Positions 8,527 through 19,458 are shown, numbered from the stretch's first letter. The stretch: 64,000 nucleotides of DNA from Hymenobacter volaticus (GCF_022921055.1 NZ_CP095061.1:3139501-3203500); one strand, 5' to 3'. Notes: a model not told the origin generated them from the letters alone. A program made the numbers and translations.

Positions 8527-9420
8527 TCAGTATTTGCGCGCCAGCGGGTTGTAGCCGAAAAAATCTTCTCCGGCCAACGTTTGCAGCACCTGCGCGCACA
8601 GCGGCTGCAAAGCCTGCCGGCTGTGGGCCGCGGCCCGGAGCACGTACACGTCTTCCTTGGCCTGCGTCACCGAAACAAGGCAATCGTGCCCGCTCAGGTC
8701 GAATTGCGGGGTGTCGGGGATGGACAGCTTGAGTTGCTGGAATTGCTGCGCGAGGCGAACAAACCGCGGGTCGTAGGGGCTGCCGACGAGGTAGAGGGAA
8801 AGCACAGTTTGATAGGCGCCGAAGTTGGCGGGGGCCGTAGCCACCTGCTCTTGCGGATGGAAAGCAAACCGGTCGAGGAGCACAAGGCGGCCTTGACGGC
8901 GCACTTTCAGCTCCGAGAAAAATGAGTGAAACTCGAATTTCTCGCCGATGTCCATGCGGCCCGAGTGCAGCCAGTCGGCCACCAACAGGAGAGCATTGGG
9001 GTCTAGGTGCCAGTGCTGAAGCTGACGGTAGCGGCTGCCGGCTTGCGGCACTACGGGATCCGGGAACACCACGGCTAGGGCCCCCGCGGCCAGTTCGCCG
9101 GCAATGTGCTGCTCGGCTACTTGCCCATCAATGGACTTGAAGATTTTGGTGTTCGACTGTGAGCTAAGAAAAAGCTGCGTGTTAGGGCCACCCTTGATGC
9201 GCAGCCGAATTGTGTCGCCGGCGACCATGCCACCGCCGTAGCTGGAAAGTACCGCGTGGCAGGAGCTAGCCGGGGCGGCCGGATTCAGAATTTTGAGCGG
9301 TTGCAAGTTGCGGCAGGTAATCAGCCGCGACCGGCCTTGCACTTGCGCTACTTCCAACTCACTCCAATCAGTGGCTACTAACATTCCGCGGGCGTTAGGG
9401 CGCAATATAGCGGACGGCAT
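8527..9420 (-). CDS. ureD: Urease accessory protein UreD
   Basis: A 297-residue UreD, the scaffold that binds apo-urease and forms the nickel tunnel with UreF and UreG. Diagnostic stretches are ASSCHAVLSSYGGGMVAGD, LFLSSQSNTKIFKS, VVFPDPVVPQAGSRYRQ and ADWLHSGRMDIGEKFEF. It is encoded on the opposite strand, tail to tail with ureG, so it needs its own promoter from the 174-base divergent gap shared with the AraC regulator. UreD usually starts or ends the same operon as the other accessory genes; this arrangement suggests a local inversion. Confidence 0.93.
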   Translation of the reverse strand: MPSAILRPNARGMLVATDWSELEVAQVQGRSRLITCRNLQPLKILNPAAPASSCHAVLSSYGGGMVAGDTIRLRIKGGPNTQLFLSSQSNTKIFKSIDGQVAEQHIAGELAAGALAVVFPDPVVPQAGSRYRQLQHWHLDPNALLLVADWLHSGRMDIGEKFEFHSFFSELKVRRQGRLVLLDRFAFHPQEQVATAPANFGAYQTVLSLYLVGSPYDPRFVRLAQQFQQLKLSIPDTPQFDLSGHDCLVSVTQAKEDVYVLRAAAHSRQALQPLCAQVLQTLAGEDFFGYNPLARKY

Positions 9421-9594
9421 CAGCCGTTTTCACAATCCGGCTTTCATTACGACCGTGCTGCTGTCAGATCCAGCAACTTAGTTACCCACTAGTAGAAGTA
9501 TGGGCAGCAGATAAAGCATTCAGTGGCGCAGCTCGTCCTTGTTAGTGCCCCGTTTGGGGAGCATTATGTAGTTTTATTCGGCTGTTTCAGCGTT

Positions 9595-10520
9595 ATGAGC
9601 ACATTGCCTTCCCACCGTCCAATCAACACCTACAACACCAGCAGCCTACTGACGCGCTTTATGCCCGATGCGTCTGCTTTCGACAATCTGCGGCGGGTGG
9701 GGTCGGAGTGGTTTTTCGTGGTGGCGGTGGAGCAGATGTACGTGCACTTCACGCAAGGTATTCCGCCTTCGCGGGCCACGGCGCATAGCTGCCTCTACCT
9801 TACTTCGGGCACGGCGCGCATGAGCATCGGCAACGAAACGTATACCATTCACCCGCAGCAGGTGCTGGTGGTGCGGGCCGGGCAGGTATATTCCTTTGAG
9901 CCCGGCGACCAGAACACGGGCTTTCTGCTCCATTTCCACGACGACATGCTCCTGGGCAAAACTGCCCCCACCGATGCCCCAAATCCGTTTGAGTTTCTGC
10001 AGTTTTGGGGAGTCCGTATATCGCGCTCGACTCCCAAACGGCCGGGTTCGTCGAGAACCTGTTGCAGCGTCTACTCACAGAATTCAATATTAACGAGCTG
10101 CAGTATCCAGATATTCTGCGGGCTTATTTACTGGCTTTGCTCCACGAGTTGAACCGGGCCTACGCCGCCGCTCCTGCCCCACCGCAATCCACGGCGCTAA
10201 CTATCACCAACCGCTTCAAGCAACTGGTTGCTACCTCGCTGAAGTCGAATTATTCGATCAGTGACTACGCCAATTTGCTCCACATCAGCCCCAACCATTT
10301 AACCAAATCGGTGCGCAGCATCACGGGCAAGTCGCCAACGAAGTGGCTAGAGGAAACCATTGTATTGGAAGCCAAGGCGCTACTTTTCCAAAGCACGTTG
10401 TCGGTGGCCGAAATTGCCAGCGAAGTTGGCGTCACTGACCCTTCCTATTTCAGTAGGCTGTTCAAGAAACACGCCGGGGTGTCGCCGCTGGTGTTTCGCA
10501 GAATGATTGAAAAGTCCTGA
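9595..10520 (+). CDS. AraC family transcriptional regulator (frameshifted near 10008)
   Basis: A cupin-type sensor domain followed by a C-terminal AraC helix-turn-helix DNA-binding domain, 308 residues after repair. The N-terminal half (residues 1 to about 137) shows the cupin stretch LYLTSGTARMSIGNETYTIH and VVRAGQVYSFEPGD. The DNA-binding half shows SISDYANLLHISPNHLTKSV and AEIASEVGVTDPSYFSRLF followed by KKHAGVSPL. The two halves are in different frames; adding one G in the TTTTGGGG run at 10003-10010 joins them as FLQFWGSPYIALDSQT. The start ATG 9595 is chosen because it gives MSTLPSHRP; upstream in-frame codons look spurious. It is divergent from ureD, but control of urease is only a possibility. 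Confidence 0.85.
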
Positions 10521-10719
10521 TTCTGGCTTTATCTGTACTACCCGGGTTTAGGCTACTCTCGACCTTTGCAGCATCACCCATGCAAAGTTCAATGCCTGTT
10601 GTACAGCTTCCCCCGTTGCCGCCTTCCCGTGCGCTAACCTGCTACTCATTTTTTGGTCTGGTTGAATACGCTGGTATTCTTGGTATCGGCAGTTCTGGCC
10701 GCCTTGTTTTCTGACGGGT

Positions 10720-11181
10720 ATGTATTCTATTCTGCTGTTTCTGCACTCGTTGGGCAGATGGGCGGTGTTAGGCGGCCTCTTGTACGGCATGAGCCGGGCC
10801 TATCAGGGTTGGTTCGGCCGCAAGCCCTTCACCCCTCACGACAATACCACGCGGCATACGGTTGCCACAATTGCCCACGTGCAGCTCATGCTCGGCTACG
10901 CTCTGTATTTCGTCAGCCCGCTGTTGCGCGACTTTCATCTTCGGGATGCGGTGCACGAGCCTGGCACGCTGTTTTTTGGCGTGCAACACGTGGCCGCCAT
11001 GACGGTGGCAATTATTGTGCTCACCATAGGTTCGGCCCTAGCAAAGCGTCAGTCCACTAGCGAAGTGCAGTTTCGCACCATGGCGCTGTGGTTTACGGCG
11101 GCGCTGCTGCTTATCCTGCTGGCTATACCTTGGCCCTTCTCGCCTTTCGCCAGCCGTCCGTACTTCCGCCTACCCCATTAA
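10720..11181 (+). CDS. Small four-helix membrane protein (cytochrome b-like in Bacteroidota annotations)
   Basis: A 153-residue membrane protein with four hydrophobic helices: ILLFLHSLGRWAVLGGLLYG, AHVQLMLGYALYFVS, FGVQHVAAMTVAIIVLTIG and LWFTAALLLILLAIPWPF. Histidines recur inside or at the ends of helices (LHSLGRW, AHVQL, QHVAA). Proteins of this form are common in Bacteroidota and are sometimes named cytochrome B, but I see no independent proof of haem binding. It ends 10 bases before the DUF3817-type membrane protein on the same strand, so the two are probably co-transcribed. Confidence 0.7.
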   Translation: MYSILLFLHSLGRWAVLGGLLYGMSRAYQGWFGRKPFTPHDNTTRHTVATIAHVQLMLGYALYFVSPLLRDFHLRDAVHEPGTLFFGVQHVAAMTVAIIVLTIGSALAKRQSTSEVQFRTMALWFTAALLLILLAIPWPFSPFASRPYFRLPH

Positions 11182-11191
11182 TTCGTTTCTG

Positions 11192-11505
11192 ATGTTGAAA
11201 TCCGCAATTGGCCGCCTCCGTCTGCTAGGACTGCTGGAAGGCATTTCCTTACTCCTGTTGATTGGAGTGGCCGTGCCGCTCAAATACCTTTCTGCCAACC
11301 CAAGCTTGGTTCGAGCCCTGGGCCAGTCCATGGCCTGCTGTTCTTGCTTTTTGTGCTGAATACGCTGCGTGTGGGCGTTGAGTATCATTGGCGCTTTTCT
11401 ACCACTACCTGGAAAGTGTTGCTCGCCTGCATCATTCCTTTCGGCACGTTCTACGTTGACCGCAAGATTCTTGCTCCTATGCAAAAGCAGGAAATAAAGC
11501 CTTGA
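11192..11505 (+). CDS. DUF3817 family membrane protein (frameshifted near 11322)
   Basis: Adding one C in the GGGCC run at 11319-11324 gives a 104-residue protein: MLKSAIGRLRLLGLLEGISL, then LLIGVAVPLKYLSANPSLVR, ALGPVHGLLFLLFVLNTLRV and a third helix VLLACIIPFGTFYVDRKIL. The RLxGLLEGxSxLxLxxxAxPLKY pattern with the VHGxLF motif is typical of DUF3817 membrane proteins. Function is unknown. Too short in each frame to be found as one ORF. Stop TGA at 11503. It probably shares a transcript with the preceding membrane protein. Confidence 0.8.
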
Positions 11506-11545
11506 CGCGCAATGAATTTACTGCCGATCTTTTCACCCATTTACC

Positions 11546-11813
11546 TGTCATCTGCGCAGAGCCGGAGCATCTCGCGTACCACTGTTGTCACCACAACCAG
11601 ACCATCAAAGTTGAAGCATCTAGCGTGCTGACATTGCACAAGTGAGGTGAGGTTATAGAGACACTGTCATGCTGAGCGTAGCCGAAGCATCTCGCTCGAA
11701 TCGTTGCCAAAGTATATCGATCATGCTGAGTGCAGCCGAAGCATCTCGCTTGCTGACGCAGGAGTACTAATCTCACATCAGCACGCGGGATGCTTCGGCT
11801 GCACTCAGCATGA
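11546..11813. repeat. Cluster of CATGCTGAGC-family repeats, copy 3
   Basis: This 428-base gap between convergent genes is almost filled with repeat units: degenerate arms near 11546-11640 (GAGCATCTCGCG, GAAGCATCTAGCGTGCTGAC), a single arm at about 11665-11694 (GTCATGCTGAGCGTAGCCGA) and a full palindrome at 11720-11813, with right arm GATGCTTCGGCTGCACTCAG. The flank TTGCCAAAGTATATC before the last unit matches the flank of copy 2. No gene is credible here; short translated frames are read-through of the repeats. Confidence 0.85.
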
Positions 11814-11933
11814 CGGTCTACATAGCCTCCCAATAGATAAAAAAGCCACCCGATACCCATACAGCTTCAAATGGCTGTACAGTATTGGATGGCTTTGATA
11901 CCAAGTGCTTGACGAGGCAGCTACTGAGCGAGC

Positions 11934-12638
11934 CTACCGCAGCTTTTCTTGGAAGAAGGCCAGCGTCATGGCCCAGGCTTCGGCGGCGGCATCGGGGTTG
12001 TAGCTGGGGCGCTCGTCGCAGTGGAAACCGTGGTCGGCGTAGGAAATGACGGTATTGATGTAAGGCTTGCCGGCAGCGTCCAAGGCGTCCACAACTTCCG
12101 TGATGTGCGCTTTGCTGATGTGCTGATCGAGGCCGCCCCAAAAGAAGAGGTGCGGCGCATGCAAATCAGCAGTGCGGTTTTTCAGATGCTGCGTGCCGCC
12201 CCCGTAGTACGAAACCGCAGCCGACAGTGGCAGCACAGCATTCGCCAGAAACGACACCCGCCCGCCCAAGCAAAACCCGACGCTCCCGACTTTGTCGGTT
12301 ACGTTGTCTTGGGCTTGTAGCCAATCGTAAGCGGCTTGCAAATCAGCCGTCAGCCCCTCGGGTGTAATGGCTTGAAAATGCGGCGCGGCGCTAGGAAAGT
12401 CGTTGTAAGAAATTTCCAGACCCGGCGCGGCAGAGCGGTGAAACAGTTCGGGGGCAATTACTGCGTAGCCGGCCGCGGCTAGGCGGTCGGCTACGTTGCG
12501 AATGTGGCCGTTCACACCAAAGGCTTCCTGTAACAAGATAATGCCCGGGTGCGGGCCCGCAGCAGTCGGGAAAGCGGTGTAGGCGTTGAACTCGGTGTTG
12601 TCAGAGGCTTGCAGAACAACGGCGTTGGGGTAGCTCAT
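11934..12638 (-). CDS. Dienelactone hydrolase family protein
   Basis: A 234-residue alpha/beta hydrolase of the dienelactone hydrolase family. The cysteine nucleophile elbow is GFCLGG (Cys123), with acid Asp171 (WGGLDQHIS) and base His203 (YADHGFHCDER); Glu38 in LLQEAFGVNGHIR is the family's conserved glutamate. Members cleave lactones or esters, and the natural substrate here is unknown. The start ATG (12638-12636) overlaps the stop of the upstream glucosidase as ATGA, so translation is likely coupled. It faces the repeat cluster at its 3' end. Confidence 0.92.
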   Translation of the reverse strand: MSYPNAVVLQASDNTEFNAYTAFPTAAGPHPGIILLQEAFGVNGHIRNVADRLAAAGYAVIAPELFHRSAAPGLEISYNDFPSAAPHFQAITPEGLTADLQAAYDWLQAQDNVTDKVGSVGFCLGGRVSFLANAVLPLSAAVSYYGGGTQHLKNRTADLHAPHLFFWGGLDQHISKAHITEVVDALDAAGKPYINTVISYADHGFHCDERPSYNPDAAAEAWAMTLAFFQEKLR

Positions 12639-15341
12639 TGAGATTGTAAGGGGGTTGCGAGTAGAGCCTCAGAAGCCGATGAGTCAACCTTTTGTTTTGT
12701 ATCGGGAACAGTAGAAGTGGCTCGTTTTTGCAATAACCTCACAATCAGACCCGTCCAACCGGTCTGGTGATTGGCACCAAGGCCGTGGCCGTCTTCGCCG
12801 TGGAAGTACTCGTGGAACAGCAAGTAGTCCTTGAAGTGCGGGTCGGTTTGGAGCAGGTCGGAGTCGCCGAAGGCCGGGCGACGACCGTCGGGGCCTTTGA
12901 GCAGTAGCTTGGAGAGGCGCTCGGCCAGGGCTATGGCTACGTCATTGAGGTTGAGCATATTGCCCGAACCGGTTGGGTACTCCACTTGCAGCGCATCGCC
13001 GTAATAGGAGTGAAACCGCTGCAACGACTCGATGATGAGGTAGTTGATGGGGAACCAGATGGGTCCGCGCCAGTTGCTATTACCCCCAAACATGCTGGAT
13101 TCAGCTTCGCCGGGCACGTACGAAACCGAGAAATCGGCTTCTTCGGTGCTGAACACGTACGGATGCTCTAAGTGGTAGCGCGACATCGCCCGGATGCCGT
13201 ATTCCGACAAGAACTCGGCCTCGTCGAGCATGCGGGTTAGCAACTTCGTAAGACGCTGACGGCGCAGCAGCCCGACCAAGTGGCGGGTATTGCGGCCTGG
13301 CTCTTCCCACCGGGCTACCAGTTTAGCCAAGTGCGGGCGGTTGACGAGCAACCAAGTGGCTCGAGCCGTAAATTCGGGCATGGAATCCAACAACTCCTGA
13401 TCTATCACTTCCACCGCAAACAGCGGAATCAATCCCACAATCGAGCGGACTTTGAGCTTGGTGCGCTCTTCGTCGGGGTGTGCAATACGTCGTAGTAGAA
13501 CTCGTCTTCCTCGTCCCAGAGGTTGAAAACTCCGTCGCCGCCGCGGGTCATGGCATCGGCGATATAGAGAAAGTGCTCGAAGAACTTGCCGGCTATTTCT
13601 TGGTACACCGGGTTGGTTTTGGCCAGTTCCAGCGCCATGCGCATCATGTTCAAGGCAAACATAGCCATCCAGCTCGTACCATCCGACTGCTCGATGTGGC
13701 CGCCGGTGGGCAGCGGTGCGCTTCTATCAAACACCCCAATGTTATCAAGCCCCAGGAAACCGCCTTCGAAAATGTTGCGGTTGCTTTGGTCTTTGCGGTT
13801 TACCCACCAGGTAAAGTTCAACGCCAACTTATGAAATACCGACTCCAGGAAGTAGGTGTCGCCCTTGTCGCCTCTGTATTTTTTGTCCATCTGGAAAACG
13901 CGCCAGGTGGCCCAAGCATGCACCGGCGGGTTTACGTCACTCAGGTTCCACTCGTAGGCCGGTAGCTGGCCGCTCGGGTGCATGTAAGAGTCGCGCGTTA
14001 GTAAGCGCAGCTGCGTTTTGGCAAACTCGGTATCCACCGTGGCCAGCGGAATGCAGTGGAAAGCCAAATCCCAGGCAGCGTACCAGGGGTACTCCCACTT
14101 GTCGGGCATCGAGATGATGTCGGCGTTGTGCAGGTGCTGCCAGTGCCGGTTGCGGCCTTTGCGCCGTTCGGGCGGGGGCATGAGCATGGCCGGGTCACCT
14201 TCGAGCCATTGGGTGACGTCGTAGTAGTAATACTGCTTGCTCCAGAGCATGCCCGCAAACGCCTGACGCTGCACATTGCGGGCGTCGGGGTCCTGTACGT
14301 TCTCTTGAATGCAGTGGTAGAACTCGTCGGCTTCTTGACGGCGGGTTATGAAGATTTCATTGAAATCAGCAAACGGGGCGCTGTGCGCAGAAGCGCTGAG
14401 CCGCAGCCGTACTACCCGCGTACTTCCCGGCGCCACGCGTAGCTTGTACTGAGCGGCCACTTTGGTGCCCTGCTGGTCGGCATTGAGAGCCTCGGCTTTG
14501 CCCTCCACCACGTAGTCGTTGATGCCGTCTTTGAAATGCCTGCCTTCGGCAGGCAAGCCGTAGAGCTTGGCGCCGTTGGTGGTGTTTTCGCAGAAAAGCA
14601 GCTCGGGTCCTGCTCACAGTAGAGTTGGTAGTTATTGCCCAAGCCCTCGTGCTCTATCTGCACGGTGCCGGGCTGCGTTTGGCGCATTTGCGGCTGGTAG
14701 TCGTCGTAGCCCCAGCTCCAGGTGTTGCGAAACCATAGTTGCGGTAACACCTGCAGGCGCGCCGTTTCGAGGCCGCGGTTGTGCACCGTAATCTGAATCA
14801 GAATATCGTCGGGGCCAGCTTTGGCGTATTCCACAAACACGTCGAAGTAGCGTCCATCGTCGAACACACCGGTATCCAGCAACTCGAACTCGGGTTCCTC
14901 GCGGGTCCGGCGGGCATTTTCTACTAGCAACTCCTCGTACGGAAACTCCCGTTGTGGATACTTGTAGAGCATCTTCATGTAGGAGTGCGTGGGCGTACTA
15001 TCCAAGTAGTAGTAGTGCTCCTTCACGTCCTCGCCGTGGTTGCCCTGGTAGTTGTTCAGGCCGAACAGCCGCTCCTTGATGATGTGGTCCCGTCCGTTCC
15101 AAACGCCCACCGAAAAGCAAAGTAGCTGCTGGTCGTCGGAGATGCCGGCTATGCCTTCTTCGCCCCACCGATAGGCGTAGCTGCGGGCCATGTCGTGGCT
15201 GATGAAACCCCAGGCATTGCCCTCGGCGCTATAGTCTTCGCGTACCGTTCCCCACTGTCGTTCGGTGAGGTAAGGTCCAAACTTTTTCCAAAATGTATTC
15301 TGCGTATTATCGTCCGCCAGACGTACCTGTTCCTGCGTCAT
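12635..15341 (-). CDS. GH63-like glucosidase / MGH1-type six-hairpin glycosidase (two frameshifts)
   Basis: About 902 residues after repair of two single-base losses: one near 14604-14607 (minus-strand CCCG before GAGCTG) and one at 13475-13478 (GGGG run). The repaired joins read CEQDP then [16 protein letters not shown], and [18 protein letters not shown]. The N-terminus ([38 protein letters not shown]) and the C-terminal (alpha/alpha)6 region with [29 protein letters not shown] and [18 protein letters not shown] fit the bacterial mannosyl-oligosaccharide-glucosidase-like family. Expected reaction: hydrolysis of alpha-glucosidic or mannosylglycerate-type bonds in the cytosol, since no signal peptide is seen. 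The ATG at 15341 is chosen over an upstream in-frame codon by its typical first residues. Confidence 0.88.
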
Positions 15342-15528
15342 AAGAAGTAACCCTGAGCCCGAAGGTACGATAGTCAGCGTTAGGCGTTCGGTCGAGCTTG
15401 GGTTTAGAGAGTCGAATGAGGCGCAAAAGCAACTCGTCTGCAACAAGTTAATTGCGCTTTAGCGTTGGCATTAGCCTTATAAAATCAATACGCTGCTCCT
15501 CACAGGCTTGAAATAAACTCTTACTTAA

Positions 15529-17996
15529 TTATGTGGCGGCCTCGATTTCTATTACGGCCTGTTTCACTAGTTCAGTGGCCTGAGCGGCCGTCGGCCGGGA
15601 GGAATGGCGCTGCTGGATTTGGCGCAGCAATTCTATCAAAGGAACATGAATACCATATTGCTTGTAGCGCACGGCCATGTCTTTGATGCGCGAAATGCCT
15701 TGGGAAAGTGCAGTTGGGTCGTCGAGGCGACCCACCAACTCGCCCAGGCCGGGCAGCATATCGAAACGGCTTTGCGGACTACCCACATCGAATTTAGATA
15801 GTACCAGGGGCCATTGCGCTGGGCCACCCGCTTTGCCGTACACCTGGACTATTGCTACGGTTAAGGCCCCGTTGTTGTCGGCCTCGAAAGCCGTAGCGCG
15901 AGTCAAGGCCTGTTTGGCATCGAGCGCCAATAACCCGCGCAACGCGGCGCCCTGCACTTGGTACGATTTGCTTTCCAGCGCCTTCGTGAACAGCTTGAGG
16001 TAGCGTTTATCTTGCAAAGTACCTAGCGCCGTGAGAGCCACAGCCTGCGTTTTCACGGACGAGTCGGTGGCGGCGAGCTTGGCTAGAATGGGAGTAGCGG
16101 CTTTGCGCAAAGCGGCATTCTTGAGGTCGAGCAGCTCAATGGCCATGCCGCGCAGAGCAGGAGATTTGTCGGTAAGGCCAGCTACCAAGAGTTTCTGCGC
16201 TGCCGGGTCGGGAAGTTGGGCTTTGGCAGCGCTTAGGACTTCGCGCCGGTCGAGGTAGCGCGGGGCGTGGCGGTATTGGTAGGCATAGTCGGCCAGCGGC
16301 TTGTTGTCTTTCTTCTGCCAGACCAGGACTTTCTCGGCGTCCACGTTCACTAAGTCCGGCTTGGTAGCGGCGGGAAAGTAAAGCGTGTCCACGGCGTGGC
16401 GAAGCGTAGCCGGGTAGCGTTGCGCACGGCCACCGGTGTAAATGTCCACGCTGAGCGGTAGCACAAACGGCGTACCGGCCTGCGTTTGGCGCACAATTAC
16501 GGCCTGTTGCTTGCGGACAGCATCCCACTGATAATCGATGGTGACAATAGGGTGGCCGGCGCGGTAGTACCACTGGTCGAAAAACCAATTCAAATCCCGG
16601 CCCGATACTTCTTCTAGTGCCAGCCGCAGCTGGTGCGGTTCGCCCGTACCGAAGGCGTTTTGCTTTAAATACCGTTGCAGACCTCGAAAAAACACTTCCT
16701 GGCCTAGATGGTGACGCAGCATGTTCAGGATGTTGCCGCCTTTCTGGTAGGATATGGCATCAAACATATCCTCCTTGTCGGCATACTGGTAGCGCGCCAG
16801 GGGCTTGGTGTAGTTGCTAGGGTCACGGAAGTAGGCGCGCAAGCTTAGGTCGCCTTGGGCCTCGGCCGCGTCGGAACCGTACTCGTGCTCGGCCCAGAGC
16901 ACTTCGCTGAAGTTGGCAAACGACTCGTTCATGGTCAGGTTGCTCCAGCTTTCGGCTGTCACGTAGTCGCCAAACCAGTGGTGAAACAGTTCGTGGGCCA
17001 CTTCGCGCTCCACCCCGGCGTACTCCCAATCCAGCAGTTCGCGGGCGGTGCCCTGCGCCTGGTCCCCGAACAAAGAAGCCGAGGTGTTTTCCATGGCGCC
17101 GGCCACGTACTCGCGCACTACTACTTGGGCGTACTTGTTCCACGGATAATCCACCCCGAGCAGCTGCGAGAAATACTCCATCATCCGGGGCGTTTTGCCG
17201 AAGATTTGCTTGGCCTGTGCTGCGTACTGCGGTTCCAGGTAATAGCTCACTTCCTTGCCGCGCCACGTATCCTTGGTGATGCGGAAGTCGCCGACGGCCA
17301 TCATGAACAGGTAAGGCGCGTGTGGCTCCTCCATTTTCCAGGTATCGGTCCGCAGCCCCGCCCCGGCTGGCACCTGCCCCACCAGCTTGCCGTTGCTGAG
17401 CGTCACGTATTTGGCGGGCACTGTCATGCTGACTTCCGAGGTCGATTTCTGATTGGGCTTATCGATGGTCGGAAACCAGGCCGAGTTAGATTCAGATTCG
17501 CCTTGGGTCCAAATCTGGACGGGCTTGCCTTTCTCGGTGCTGTCGGGTTGATGAAGTACAACCCCTTGGCCGCGCCAATGGCCGCACTGCCCTTTACCTT
17601 CAGTTCGTCGGGCTTAGCGGTGTACTCTATATAGATGGTATAGGCCTCCCCTACCGGCACTACCCGCCCCAACTTGATGGCTAGTTGCTGCTGATTGTAG
17701 TTGTATTTCAGCGGCTGCGGCGTGTTGCCTTGCAGAAGCGTCACCGCCTTAATGTCCATGCCCTTGGCATCGAGCCGTAGCGAATCGGTGGCGTAGCCGT
17801 GGGGCTTGAGCGTTACCCATTCCTTGCCGTAGAGGTAGCGTTTGGCATAGTCGAAGCGCACATCCAACTTGGTATGCACCAAGTCGTTGATTTTGCGGGC
17901 GGCGGTGCGGTATTCGTTGTTGGTAGCAATGGGCTGCTGAGCGGCCGCTGTGGTGGCAGTGGCTAGGCCAAGGAAAAGCAAGGAGAAGTTTCGCAT
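15529..17996 (-). CDS. Secreted M1 family aminopeptidase with HEAT-like C-terminus (frameshifted near 17546)
   Basis: A zinc aminopeptidase of about 822 residues after adding one C in the run at 17545-17547, which restores FINPDSTEKGKPVQIWTQGE. Residues 1-19 are a signal peptide (MRNFSLLFLGLATATTAAA). The M1 hallmarks are GAMEN (about 300-304) and HELFHHWFGDYVTAESWSNL, i.e. HExxH at about 335-339 with the distal glutamate in MNESFANFSE. The last 250 residues are helical repeats with lengths like HEAT/armadillo units (LDLKNAALRKAATPILAKLA). It would trim peptides in the periplasm or at the cell surface. It is flanked by intergenic gaps and is probably monocistronic. Confidence 0.92.
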
Positions 17997-18183
17997 CAAG
18001 AGCACAAGGTAGAGAGTCTTGTGCATCTAGATGACTGCTTTGCATGAACGGTTGCCTTACCTAGGCTACCGCCGCTATCAAGAGCGGAACCAAGTACTTT
18101 TCACACCCTGAATTAGTGGGCTCAACGGCAGTAGGATTCTTGCTCACCTAGTAGCAGAGGCTTCGTAATAAGGCTTCCAATTT

Positions 18184-19271
18184 CTATTTGCTCTTACCCA
18201 TGCCCACGGCCGACTTACCCGTGAATATCTTCTTCGGAATCATGCTGTGGACGCCCTTCGTACCGTCTACTAGCTGCGTAATTTCCATGTCGGCGGCTAC
18301 GCTAGCGAGCATGTAGGCATCGTCGTGGCTGAGGTTTTTCTCTTTCATGAGAAAGTCGATCATCTCGCGCAGTGCCACTTTGGTGGCTTTGGTCAGGTCC
18401 TCGTCGGTACCCATCGTGATGTAGTCGGTAGGCGTTTCGGCGCGGGCCAGGTCAGGTGCATGTCTTTGCGCACAATGAATTCTAGCGTGCCAGTCAAGGA
18501 CGTTTCCAGGGCGGTGATGTCCACTTCGCCGTTGCCTTGGCCGGCATGTCCGTCGCCTACTTCAAACAGGGCGCCGGGTACGTGCACCGGGATATAGAGC
18601 GTGGTGCCCGCTACCAGTTCTTTGTTGTCGAGGTTGCCGGCGTGGATGCCGGGCGGGGCGCTATTGACGCGGCCCGAAGCGGGCGGCGGCGCTACGCCCA
18701 TGCTACCGAAAAACGGCCGTAGCGGAATTTCAATGCCAGGAGCAAACTGGGCCATCATCCGTTTCTTGTCGAGCGGGATAATGCGCATTTTGGCGTAGCC
18801 GAAGTCCTCGGGCAGAAAGCCGCTGGTTGGGCCGAAGGCATTGTAGGCATACGGAATAGCCAACTCCACTTTCTTGATGCGTATTTCCAGCACGTCGCCG
18901 GGCTCTGCGCCTTCCACGTAGATAGGGCCGGTGAGAATGTGGCCTCCGGGTCCTTTGTTGGTTACGTCTTTGTGAATGTCGCGCAACGACTGTTCTACCT
19001 GGTCTGGCGGCAGCCCCGCCCCCTCCAGCCGCGTAGGGCTAGAGGTGATAAGTGTTTGCACTTCCACTTTGTCACCCGACTTGATGCGCAGCACGGGCTT
19101 GGCAGCGGCATCATAAAAGCCCCACGCTACGGTTGTAGGCGTGGGTTTCAGTTGGTGAGTGGTTGGCTTGGTGGCAGCTTGTTGCGACTGAGCGGCAGAA
19201 GCAAACAGTAAGCTAGCGCCAAGCGCTAGAATTGCGGCACTTTTTGGTAAGTACGAAATGCGCATTGGCAT
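18184..19271 (-). CDS. Acetamidase/formamidase family protein, secreted (frameshifted near 18445)
   Basis: About 360 residues after adding one C at the run 18444-18446, which joins DMHLTWPRAETPTDYITMGT and restores the C-terminal part. An N-terminal signal peptide (LPKSAAILALGASLLFASAA) suggests periplasmic export. Family motifs are GGHILTGPIYVEGAEPGDVL, the cis-proline-like PPGIHAGNLDN, and HVPGALFEVGDGHAGQGNGE. The family hydrolyses short-chain amides such as formamide and acetamide to ammonia. Ammonia release fits functionally with the urease 10 kb away, but no link is shown by the sequence. Start ATG 19271 or 19265. Confidence 0.88.
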
Positions 19272-19458
19272 GATATAGCAGCGAGAGATGCCCTAAGCTA
19301 CATACCAGCCGTTCAAAACCACTAGTGTATGCTGTAGACTATCCGAATAGTCAGAATTCCATACTGCTTTCATGTCTTTGTTTTCTTTGACCACCGTGCT
19401 TATCTGGCTTCGGTTAATAAAGCAAAGCACCCCGCGTACTGACGTTGTCAAAGTACCC

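Noticed and set aside
10003..10010. Programmed -1 frameshift in the AraC gene
   Set aside because: The run TTTTGGGG is slippery-looking, but eleven other breaks of the same single-base-loss type occur in the window, so sequence error is simpler.
11588..11860. Short open frames with HAECSRSI/GCTQHD-like peptides
   Set aside because: They are translations of the palindromic repeat arms, not genes.
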